DNA from: Chlorobiota bacterium | Lineage (GTDB): Bacteria > Bacteroidota > Ignavibacteria > OLB7 | Length of the DNA stretch: 64,000 bases | Reading direction: 5' to 3' | Assembly (NCBI GenBank): GCA_016788565.1 | Contig: JAEUSP010000052.1 | Span: 53,026-117,025, forward strand | Shown: positions 45,791 through 52,629 of the stretch, in pieces | Numbering within the stretch: position 1 is the stretch's first letter | How the letters are laid out: each line of letters starts with the position of its first letter | Made by a program: the position numbers and the translations under genes | Notes under the pieces: model-generated | What the model saw: the letters and a program-made list of their open reading frames with translations, nothing else | Databases searched by the model: none | What the model was told of the DNA's origin: nothing

Positions 45791-45803
45791 TAACCTAATC
45801 GCA

Positions 45804-45846
45804 AATACTGGAGCAGTTACGATCAACTGCTCCAGTATTATTTTTC
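45804..45846 (+). terminator. Rho-independent terminator
   Basis: A perfect 15-bp stem AATACTGGAGCAGTT (45804-45818) with its complement (45825-45839) is followed by ATTTTTCT, between the Cys-rich gene and the Asp-box gene. Confidence 0.92.
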
Positions 45847-45856
45847 TAAAAAAGCC

Positions 45857-47242
45857 ATGACAACCATAATACATCTTTCAAACGTTTGGGACAGTGTTCT
45901 GCGGCAGAGTGTATGCGCGCTATTCCTTCTATGCTGTGCAAGCATACCAGGAATAGCGCAACAAGGCAGATGGGTAAAAATAGATAGCTCTTACGGTACA
46001 AAATTTGCAAGTATTACCTGTTTGGATGATAAACACTGCATTGTCTGCGGTGATTCTGCAATCTCAGGATATAGCTTTGTTCGTCAGACAAGCGATGGCG
46101 GCAAAACTTGGAAAACTCTTCTCGAGGACAGTATAAGCTTAATACCGACACCACAAGGAGACTATCTCCTTCGCTTTTACCAAGCTGCCTATCCTTCTCG
46201 TTCAACAATTATTGCGATTGCAGATTCCGGCATTGTTTTCCGCTCGAATAATGCAGGAATTACTTGGGATACTCTTCGACTTCCAGTTGATAATTCTCCT
46301 GCAAGAAATGGAAAGGTGTTTATGCTTGATACTCTGCATGGCTATATTCTATCTGGCAGAAAAGTTTTTCAAACATTCGATGGTAGTAATTCTTGGCAGC
46401 AAATGATATTACCGGATACAGTAAAAAAATTCTCGATAGCTGCAATTATTCCTATTACTAAAGACACTATACTATTGTCAGCATATATCGGTTTACCCGC
46501 AGTAACGGCGATGATGTTACGATCCTACGATGCTGGAAAAACATGGGACTATAATTATGCTCCTTCAATACTACAGGCTGGTATTATGCACTTTCCCGAT
46601 GCCCAATTTGGGTTTGCTGTTGGGTATCAAAGAACCGGCGAAGGAGATTACGCACTTGACTTGCACACAAACACCACCGACGGCGGTAGGACTTGGACAC
46701 CAATCCAAAAATATTGGCGTGATCCGGCTCTAGGGTTATCACAGGTCAAATTTCGCGACCGATTAAATGGCATAGTTGCTGGAGGCCAAGGAAAAGTGCT
46801 GCGAACTACCGATGGCGGAATAACTTGGAATCAGCAACCTACCCCCTTAGATACGCATAGCATCGTCAACATTGGCTCGTTAGAGTTCCCCTCACTCAAC
46901 ACCGCATACGTTGGCGGGTGGCAGTTTCTGCTTCGCTGGTTTCCTGAGCCATCAGATGTTTCTACAGGCAATAGCTCTGCACCGCATTCTCCAGAACCAG
47001 TATCGGTGATCTATTCCAATAACCTGCCTATTATCATAACCAATATGAAAAAAGCAGGGGATGTAAGACTTGAAGTAGTAAATATCATGGGGCAAACGGT
47101 GATGGAAGATCGCATAGGAATGACCGATGTTGGTGTGCTGCAACGGCCACTGAGTACAGCACTATCCTCGGGAAAGTATTTCGTGCAAGTATTTGTTGAT
47201 AACGTATTGCTTGGCAGTACTGAATACTCCGTTGCCAGATAA
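45857..47242 (+). CDS. Secreted BNR/Asp-box propeller protein (YCF48-like) with T9SS sorting domain
   Basis: The 461-aa protein has a signal peptide (ending PGIAQ). It contains at least five Asp-box motifs: TSDGGKTW, RSNNAGITW, RSYDAGKTW, TTDGGRTW and TTDGGITW. This pattern is typical of sialidase-like and YCF48-like beta-propellers. There are no recognisable sialidase catalytic residues, so it is probably a structural or binding propeller. The end (about 375-461) is a divergent sorting domain, RLEVVNIMGQTV and LSSGKYFVQVF. The gene is clearly AT-richer than the flanking regions. It begins only 11 bases after the terminator hairpin, and no promoter of the TAnnTTTG type is obvious. Confidence 0.8.
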   Translation: MTTIIHLSNVWDSVLRQSVCALFLLCCASIPGIAQQGRWVKIDSSYGTKFASITCLDDKHCIVCGDSAISGYSFVRQTSDGGKTWKTLLEDSISLIPTPQGDYLLRFYQAAYPSRSTIIAIADSGIVFRSNNAGITWDTLRLPVDNSPARNGKVFMLDTLHGYILSGRKVFQTFDGSNSWQQMILPDTVKKFSIAAIIPITKDTILLSAYIGLPAVTAMMLRSYDAGKTWDYNYAPSILQAGIMHFPDAQFGFAVGYQRTGEGDYALDLHTNTTDGGRTWTPIQKYWRDPALGLSQVKFRDRLNGIVAGGQGKVLRTTDGGITWNQQPTPLDTHSIVNIGSLEFPSLNTAYVGGWQFLLRWFPEPSDVSTGNSSAPHSPEPVSVIYSNNLPIIITNMKKAGDVRLEVVNIMGQTVMEDRIGMTDVGVLQRPLSTALSSGKYFVQVFVDNVLLGSTEYSVAR

Positions 47243-47252
47243 CTTGCCAGCG

Positions 47253-47347
47253 AAGATTCGAAGCAAAATGGTTTGCGGAACTCGACACCTGTGCATGCGC
47301 TGCACGCAGGTGAGTAGAGCTTTGCAAACCAATTTGTTCTGAGTATA
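47253..47347. repeat. Palindromic MITE-like element, copy 3
   Basis: The left end is decayed (ATTCGAAGCAAAATGGTTTG) but still aligns with the other copies. The right end TTTGCAAACCAATTT then GTTCTGAGTATA and the inner CTGAGTAGAG-type segment match copy 2. The CCCGCGAAAGCGGG core is replaced by a different near-palindrome, CACCTG and CAGGTG flanking CATGCGCTGCACG. It follows the stop of the Asp-box gene by 10 bases. Confidence 0.6.
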
Positions 47348-47673
47348 GAACGCAAATTATGAACCGGATCACCGAATAGCGTCTCCAGCTCATGCTGAGT
47401 GCTGAGTCTGTCGAAGTATGCGCGGAGCCACCGAACCAAGCAACCGATACCCCACCTGCCGTTTTCCCCTGTGCCCGCTAACTCTATGATGATCCACTAT
47501 TTTTTGGCAACACCCATTTAGCCGCAACCCCTCCCAAAAGAAATCTTCCTCCCCCCTATTGCCTCAACCAAAGAAAGAATGTAGATTGCCGGTGTTCAAG
47601 CGATGACCCGAGCAGCACTAATACAGCAACGCCGGGGCATCTATCATCATCAATCATCAATCAACACACTGGC
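47348..47673. other. Gene-free stretch before lexA
   Basis: Apart from GTGCTGAGTCTGTCGAAG near 47397-47415, which resembles a widespread short intergenic repeat, nothing is recognised. No LexA operator can be named, because the binding site of this lineage is not known to me. Confidence 0.35.
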
Positions 47674-48309
47674 ATGGAAGGATTGACTCCACGGCAAACA
47701 TCGGTCCTGAAATTCATCGAGAATTTCATGCGAAAGCAGATGCAGCCCCCAACCGAACGGGAGATAGCCCACCATTTCCGCATCCACCAAAGCGCGGTTC
47801 GCAAACACCTTGCAGCCCTTGAAAACAAAGGGAAATTGATGCTTCGGCGCGATGGCCGCAGCCGTGGCATTCGCCTAAGCGATGTTGCACCAACTATCCC
47901 AATCCCGATTGTGGGAACCGTTGCCGCCGGCCAGCCGTTGCTTGCCACCGAGAACCTGGACGGCACGATGATGCTTGATAGCAGCTTCGTCGGCTCGGAA
48001 GAAGCCTTTTTGCTCCGTGTTCAGGGGGATTCGATGATCGAGGCGGGAATTATGGAGGGGGATTTGCTGCTGGTGCGCCGCGCCGATTCGGTTCGCAACG
48101 GTGAGATTGTGGTGGCGCGCATCGGCGAGGAAGCAACCGTCAAACGGTTCTACGACATCGCCGGGAAAATCGTGCTGGAACCAGCCAACAAAAACTACCG
48201 CCCAATCCCGGTGGAAGACAAAGAGAATTTCCACCTTGAAGGGCGGGTGGTGGCATTGATTCGGAACATGGACACCTTCCGAATGATGCACCGGGGAGCG
48301 GGCCACTAA
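47674..48309 (+). CDS. lexA: LexA repressor
   Basis: The 211-aa SOS repressor has an N-terminal winged helix (TEREIAHHFRIHQSAVRKHL) and a C-terminal S24 self-cleavage domain. The cleavage site is Ala85-Gly86 in VAAGQP, the nucleophile is Ser120 in GDSMIEAGI and the general base is Lys157 in ATVKRFY, so it should be cleaved when RecA is activated. The wing and length are normal. It sits one base in front of the SRAP gene, forming a compact DNA-damage operon that is probably self-repressed. Confidence 0.95.
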   Translation: MEGLTPRQTSVLKFIENFMRKQMQPPTEREIAHHFRIHQSAVRKHLAALENKGKLMLRRDGRSRGIRLSDVAPTIPIPIVGTVAAGQPLLATENLDGTMMLDSSFVGSEEAFLLRVQGDSMIEAGIMEGDLLLVRRADSVRNGEIVVARIGEEATVKRFYDIAGKIVLEPANKNYRPIPVEDKENFHLEGRVVALIRNMDTFRMMHRGAGH

Positions 48310-48310
48310 C

Positions 48311-48973
48311 ATGTGCGGACGCTACAGCCTAACCCAGGATATTGCCGAATTCCTTCACGCGCTTGGCCTAAGCGTCCCGCCGGAACTTGCGCATCCACGC
48401 CAGTACAACATCGCGCCAAGCCAGCCAGTACTTGGCGTGGTGGCCGACCCCACCCCACGCCTGATGGTGATGGAGTGGGGGTTTGTGCCCTCGTGGGCAA
48501 AGCCGGAAAACGATACCAAAGCAGTAATCAACGCACGTGGCGAGACCGTGGCTGAAAAGCCTTTTTTCCGAGGCGCGTTCCGCAGCTCACGTTGCGCGCT
48601 GCTGGCCGATGGTTTCTACGAATGGAAGCGGATGGGAACGCAAAAACAACCCTACCGCATCACCCTCTCCGGCGGCAACATTTTTGCAATGGCCGGATTA
48701 TGGAGTTCCCGCATGACCCCCGACGGAAGCGAGCAGATCACCTGCGCGGTTGTCACCACCGGCCCCAACCAACTGATGCGCCCAATCCACGACCGGATGC
48801 CGGTTATTCTAAACTCGGCCGATCTCTCGCTCTGGCTTGACCCCAAAGCCCGCCAGCAGGACCTTCTGCAAACAATCGCCCCCTACCCCGCCGATGCCAT
48901 GACCGCCTACCCGGTAAGCACCGCAATCAACAACCCCCGGAACGATTTTGCGGGGGTGATGGAAGGGGCGTGA
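48311..48973 (+). CDS. yedK: SOS response-associated peptidase (SRAP, YedK/HMCES family)
   Basis: The 220-aa protein begins MCGRY and carries the catalytic set of the family: Cys2 (which crosslinks to abasic sites after Met removal), Asn75 and Arg77 in NARGE, Glu104 in GFYEWK and His160 in HDRMP. SRAP proteins protect single-stranded abasic sites by a thiazolidine DNA-protein crosslink and later reverse it. It starts one base after the lexA stop codon, so the pair is co-transcribed and should be induced by DNA damage. Confidence 0.95.
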   Translation: MCGRYSLTQDIAEFLHALGLSVPPELAHPRQYNIAPSQPVLGVVADPTPRLMVMEWGFVPSWAKPENDTKAVINARGETVAEKPFFRGAFRSSRCALLADGFYEWKRMGTQKQPYRITLSGGNIFAMAGLWSSRMTPDGSEQITCAVVTTGPNQLMRPIHDRMPVILNSADLSLWLDPKARQQDLLQTIAPYPADAMTAYPVSTAINNPRNDFAGVMEGA

Positions 48974-49032
48974 GAAATCAATTTCCGAAACCATTTTTTT
49001 ACATCATCAACACATGAGGAGAAATCCCCAAA

Positions 49033-49332
49033 ATGGCAGATAAAATTTCCAACGGCATTCTGCATGAAGTACCGGATGATATGCAGGCAGCATTATCATT
49101 AAATGCCGAAATACTTGCACGGTGGAATAAGCTCACACCTATTCAACGCAACGAATGGATTTGCTGGGTTACTATCGTCAAAAAAAGCGAAACCAGAGCA
49201 GAGCATATTGACCGCATGGTGGAAGGATTACAAGAAGGAAAACGGCAACCCTGCTGCTGGCCCGGATGCCCGCATCGGAGACCAAACGCAAAAAAATATT
49301 TTAACAACGTGAGCTGTGAAAACAACGCCTGA
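49033..49332 (+). CDS. YdeI/OmdA-type (bacteriocin-protection) domain protein
   Basis: The 99-aa protein is mostly the conserved C-terminal segment of the YdeI/OmdA family, with LTPIQRNEWICWVTIVKKSETRAEHIDRMVEGLQEGK (patterns W-----KK-ETR and RI/M---L-EGK). It ends in a short Cys-rich tail (CCWPGC). In some bacteria such domains are linked to resistance to cationic peptides, but the mechanism is unclear. An AGGAGA lies upstream. It overlaps the next gene by 17 bases. Codon use is AT-richer than the lexA genes. Confidence 0.75.
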   Translation: MADKISNGILHEVPDDMQAALSLNAEILARWNKLTPIQRNEWICWVTIVKKSETRAEHIDRMVEGLQEGKRQPCCWPGCPHRRPNAKKYFNNVSCENNA

Positions 49333-49681
49333 ACACGATAACCGAATTGCAAAAATGATCTTTGCATCGGTGTATCCACACTACATCACAAAGGTTGTGA
49401 GCAAAGGGAGAACAAAAGAAGAATTGCATCAGGTGATCCAATGGCTGACTGGGTTCGACGACAAAAAATTAAGAACACTGATTGATGAGAAAGCCACCTT
49501 TGAAGCATTCTTCGGAGAAGCCACATTGAATCCGAACGCTGACATGATAACCGGAACAATTTGCGGCTACCGGATAGAAGAAATTCAGAACCCTCTGACA
49601 AAACAAGCCAGATATTTGGATAAACTGGTGGACGAATTAGCAAAAGGGCGAAAAATGGAGAAGATATTACGAGCCACGTAA
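49316..49681 (+). CDS. DUF2200-family protein
   Basis: The 121-aa protein starts at GTG 49316 and shows the family sequence almost throughout: TPEHDNRIAKMIFASVYP, SKGRTKEELHQVIQWLTGFD, FFGEATLNPNADMITGTICG and YLDKLVDELAKGRKMEKILR. DUF2200 proteins are small cytosolic proteins of unknown function in many bacteria. It overlaps the YdeI-type gene by 17 bases in another frame, which indicates a two-gene unit probably acquired together, since both are AT-richer than the neighbours. Confidence 0.88.
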   Translation: MKTTPEHDNRIAKMIFASVYPHYITKVVSKGRTKEELHQVIQWLTGFDDKKLRTLIDEKATFEAFFGEATLNPNADMITGTICGYRIEEIQNPLTKQARYLDKLVDELAKGRKMEKILRAT

Positions 49682-49725
49682 AGCAGGATGGCGATGAATT
49701 GAAAATGAAAAAAATTTCCGAACCA

Positions 49726-49765
49726 AAAAGCAAAGGCCACCAGAACGGCGGCCTTTGCTTTTTCA
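49726..49765. terminator. Bidirectional terminator
   Basis: A 13-bp stem AAAAGCAAAGGCC (49726-49738) with its complement (49750-49762) has A-rich and T-rich flanks on both sides. It lies between the DUF2200 gene and the convergent sorted-protein gene. Confidence 0.9.
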
Positions 49766-49784
49766 GTGAATCACCACGGTGGAT

Positions 49785-51563
49785 TTATTTCACCACTTGC
49801 AGAGCCTTCGATTGAACAAAATCTCCGCTGGTTAGCCGGTAGAAATAAGTCCCGCTGGAAAGATCAGCAGTGTCGAAGGTGACAGTGTGGTCGCCTTCAG
49901 CGTAGCTTCCCTCGGCCATTGTTTTCACGATCGCTCCGTTGGCATCGTACAACTGCAACGTGGCTTGGCTGGCTTCCGGCAGCGTGAAGTTTACCGTCAC
50001 CGTGCCGCTTGCTGGATTCGGCATTGCGTCGTGCAGCATGTAGCCTGCGGCACTGGCTGGCGTTGCTGGTTTTGCAACCACTTCTGGGGCATCGTGAGTA
50101 GTGTTCACCTCTTCCAGCATCTCCTTTGCTTGGGCGTAGCGCGGGCCAATCACAATCACTTTTTGATCCACGTTGGCAATCATCGAATCCCCTTTCATGC
50201 AGATCACCCGAAGACTTTTGCTGCCAGCGTTCATCATCGTCAACGGGCCGTTGAACAGGGTGATGGTGCGGTGTGTTCCGTCGCGGTCGGTTTCGTTGAT
50301 GACCAGCGTGGTGTCGCGGCTGCCAAGCTCGAACACCCGCACCACACGCTCTCCATTTTTCTCCTCAACAATGCTCACCGAATCGCCACTGACCATCACC
50401 ATCTGCGGGGTGTGGAAGGCTTTGATCAAAACGTCAGCATCGGGAGGAAGCGGCGGAACAGGTGCGTCGGGAGGAAGCGGCGGCAGTGGCGGAACGGGTG
50501 CAACTGCAACCGAATCGTTTACTACACATACTGATTTGAAGCGTGCTGTGAACCTTCTTTCTTCCTGCTTCATACCATCTTGATGAATGCTGTTTAACGT
50601 ATCTATGCACTTGAAGTGTGCTTTGAACTGGGCCACCTCACCCCGTGCCACATCCATCAGCATCCGCGCCGAATCGAGCGAGCGGCGAACGATGCGAATT
50701 TCCTTGCGCATTTTTCCTGATTCTGGCGTTGTTTCCAGCGCTTTTTTCAGTTCACCATCGCGGGCTTTTAATTCCTGCATCAGTTTCTCAATCTGCGCCT
50801 CCACATCTCCTTCTCCACCTTCAACTCTGATAATTTTTGCGTTCTGGAAGTTCAGCGTTTGCAGTTGCGCTGGGTCCCGAACCACCACTTGCCCTTCCCC
50901 ACCCTCTTCACCACGAATATCAACCGTCACGATTTGCGGGATAGCGTCCGACTGGTTGAAAATATCGAACGTCTGGATTTGGGAATTATCGTCCGTTTGG
51001 CTGGAAATATCGAACGTCTGGATTTGGGGATTATCGTCCGATTGGCTGGAAATACCAAACATCTGAATTTGAGAATCATCGTCCGTTTGGTCGGCCTGGA
51101 GGGCATCCCGCACAGCATCCAAGTTTTCCTTGCTAACATCAATGTTCACGATCACATCGTGGATCATGGTGGTACTGTCGGCTGCCCACGTTACCCCGGC
51201 CGCGTTTGGAGCAACCAACCGCTGAAGCCGCACAACCTTGCCCTCATCATCGGCCTGGATCAGCACATCCTGCATGTTGACGCTGTCGCTGACCATAACC
51301 GAAGCGGGGTGAATGGCGGCTCCATTTTTCATGAAGACATACTGCACAGTTTTCTGTTCCGCGCCATCGCTGTTGGTGCTGGTTTGCTCAATCTTGAAAT
51401 GGCGTGCACCGGCCGCCGAGTCGTACCAGATAGTCTTGGTGGTTTCTGGTGTTGGCGTGGTTTCTGGTGTTGGCGTGGTTTCTGGTGTTTTGGTGGTCTG
51501 CGCCAGCAGCGGGGCTGCCCCGGTTAGCAGAGCAGCAGTGAGTAGAAATACCCCCGTTCTCAT
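49785..51563 (-). CDS. Secreted protein with 18-residue repeats, coiled coil and T9SS sorting domain
   Basis: The ATG at 51563 has GGAGG 9 bases upstream; the signal peptide ends PLLAQ (592 aa). It is followed by TPETT repeats, then a beta-rich domain. Next come three to four copies of an 18-aa repeat (pattern SQIQTFDISSQTDDN) at about 158-212, a Glu/Lys-rich coiled coil (about 240-330), a proline-rich linker, and a second beta domain. The sorting domain at the end has AMPNPASGTVT and LSSGTYFYRL. Function unknown. It is divergent from the ECF sigma operon and shares an inverted 15-bp motif with it. It may be the main target or partner of that regulator. Confidence 0.75.
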   Translation of the reverse strand: MRTGVFLLTAALLTGAAPLLAQTTKTPETTPTPETTPTPETTKTIWYDSAAGARHFKIEQTSTNSDGAEQKTVQYVFMKNGAAIHPASVMVSDSVNMQDVLIQADDEGKVVRLQRLVAPNAAGVTWAADSTTMIHDVIVNIDVSKENLDAVRDALQADQTDDDSQIQMFGISSQSDDNPQIQTFDISSQTDDNSQIQTFDIFNQSDAIPQIVTVDIRGEEGGEGQVVVRDPAQLQTLNFQNAKIIRVEGGEGDVEAQIEKLMQELKARDGELKKALETTPESGKMRKEIRIVRRSLDSARMLMDVARGEVAQFKAHFKCIDTLNSIHQDGMKQEERRFTARFKSVCVVNDSVAVAPVPPLPPLPPDAPVPPLPPDADVLIKAFHTPQMVMVSGDSVSIVEEKNGERVVRVFELGSRDTTLVINETDRDGTHRTITLFNGPLTMMNAGSKSLRVICMKGDSMIANVDQKVIVIGPRYAQAKEMLEEVNTTHDAPEVVAKPATPASAAGYMLHDAMPNPASGTVTVNFTLPEASQATLQLYDANGAIVKTMAEGSYAEGDHTVTFDTADLSSGTYFYRLTSGDFVQSKALQVVK

Positions 51564-51605
51564 CGCTTGCCTCCTTCCTGTTGTTGGTTTCTGGTTCGTT
51601 TTCTG

Positions 51606-51613
51606 CAAAGGTA
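51606..51613 (-). promoter_or_regulatory. TAnnTTTG promoter core for the sorted-protein gene
   Basis: Read on the minus strand this is TACCTTTG, a full -7 core match, giving a transcript start near 51599 and a 36-base leader to the ATG at 51563. A -33 TTTG is not seen, so the promoter may depend on an activator or another sigma factor. Confidence 0.45.
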
Positions 51614-51693
51614 CGGAACGATTCGCAGGTTTCCAGTTGGCGTTGTTCGGTTGTCCGGTGCAGCAAAACGCTGGCTCCCTTTCCGGCTCATTT

Positions 51694-51836
51694 GGGGGTT
51701 GTGACGGGAAGGGAATGGGGATGTTCCCGTGCTATTTTTTCAACCAAAACGGTTTGCCCCAAAGGTGGTATGTTGCTGCATGTTTGGAAGTTTGGGGGCA
51801 AAGGAACATCACCGTGGCTTCCCCGTCACAACCCCC
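51694..51836. promoter_or_regulatory. Inverted 15-bp motif pair between divergent genes
   Basis: GGGGGTTGTGACGGG (51694-51708) and its exact reverse complement CCCGTCACAACCCCC (51822-51836) face outward, each pointing toward one of the divergent genes with a nearby GCGTTTT about 21-23 bases downstream. The core GTCACAAC resembles -35 elements of some ECF sigma factors. The rest of the 427-base gap holds no other gene. The site may be the autoregulatory promoter or operator of the adjacent ECF sigma system. Confidence 0.5.
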
Positions 51837-51990
51837 TGAGCAACGTTTCCAGCCTTGCGTTTTTTCATTGTCCATGGGTAGCATTACTGGCAGTACACTT
51901 CTTTCGGCCGAGGTTAACGACTTCCGTGCCGCAAGCGAACCGCGGATCGCGCAAAACAGCGCGCCCGAGGCAAACGGGCGCGCCCACAAC

Positions 51991-52557
51991 ATGGGCATCT
52001 TGGATGACGCAACCCTGCTTGACCAAGCAATCAACGGGCGGCTGCCCGCGTTTGATGAATTGGTCAACCGCTACCGTGGCAAGGTGATGCGGCTGGTCGG
52101 CTCGATTATCGGGCATGGAAGCGAGGTTGAGGACTTGGTGCAGGAAATTTTCATCAAGGTCTATCTGTCGCTTCCGAAATTCCGCCGCGACGCTTCGTTT
52201 TCAACATACCTCTACACCGTCGCCGTCAACCGTTGCCGCGATGAATTGCGGAAAATGAAGTTGCGCCGATTCTTCTCCTTTGATGATTGGTTTGCTTCCA
52301 ATCCAGCCGAGCATCCGCACCACGAAGGGGGCGACCCGTTGGAGCCAAGCGAACGCCGCACCGCAGTCCGTTCGGCAATGAAGCGGCTTCCGCCACAGAC
52401 CCGGATGCTGCTCTATTTGCGGGAAGTTGAGGAAGTGAGCTACAAGGAGTTAGCCGAAATTTTCGAGGTGGAGATGGGAACGATCAAATCCCGAATCGCC
52501 CGCGCCCGCGACCGCCTACGGGAAGAACTGATGCCATACATCCGAGGCGAAGAATAA
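51991..52557 (+). CDS. ECF-type RNA polymerase sigma factor
   Basis: The 188-aa protein has the region 2 pattern FDELVNRYRGKVMRLVGSII and VEDLVQEIFIKVYLSLPKF, with DASFSTYLYTVAVNRCRDEL. It also has the region 4 helix-turn-helix LPPQTRMLLYLREVEEVSYKELAEIFEVEMGTIKSRIARAR. It lacks regions 1 and 3, as ECF sigma factors do. I use the ATG at 51991; an in-frame ATG at 51874 adds 39 low-complexity residues. The anti-sigma-like gene follows after a 14-bp tandem repeat, and the pair should form a regulatory module responding to an envelope signal. Confidence 0.92.
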   Translation: MGILDDATLLDQAINGRLPAFDELVNRYRGKVMRLVGSIIGHGSEVEDLVQEIFIKVYLSLPKFRRDASFSTYLYTVAVNRCRDELRKMKLRRFFSFDDWFASNPAEHPHHEGGDPLEPSERRTAVRSAMKRLPPQTRMLLYLREVEEVSYKELAEIFEVEMGTIKSRIARARDRLREELMPYIRGEE

Positions 52558-52570
52558 CGAACCAATAACC

Positions 52571-52626
52571 GACAACCGATTCCCGACGACCGATTCCCGA
52601 CAACCGATTCCCGACGACCGATTCCC
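52571..52626 (+). repeat. 14-bp tandem repeats between sigma and anti-sigma genes
   Basis: GACAACCGATTCCC and GACGACCGATTCCC alternate for four units (52571-52626); they can also be read as two 28-bp units. They end three bases before the ATG of the next gene, leaving no recognisable Shine-Dalgarno. A change of copy number would alter spacing and possibly the sigma to anti-sigma ratio. Confidence 0.75.
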
Positions 52627-52629
52627 GAC

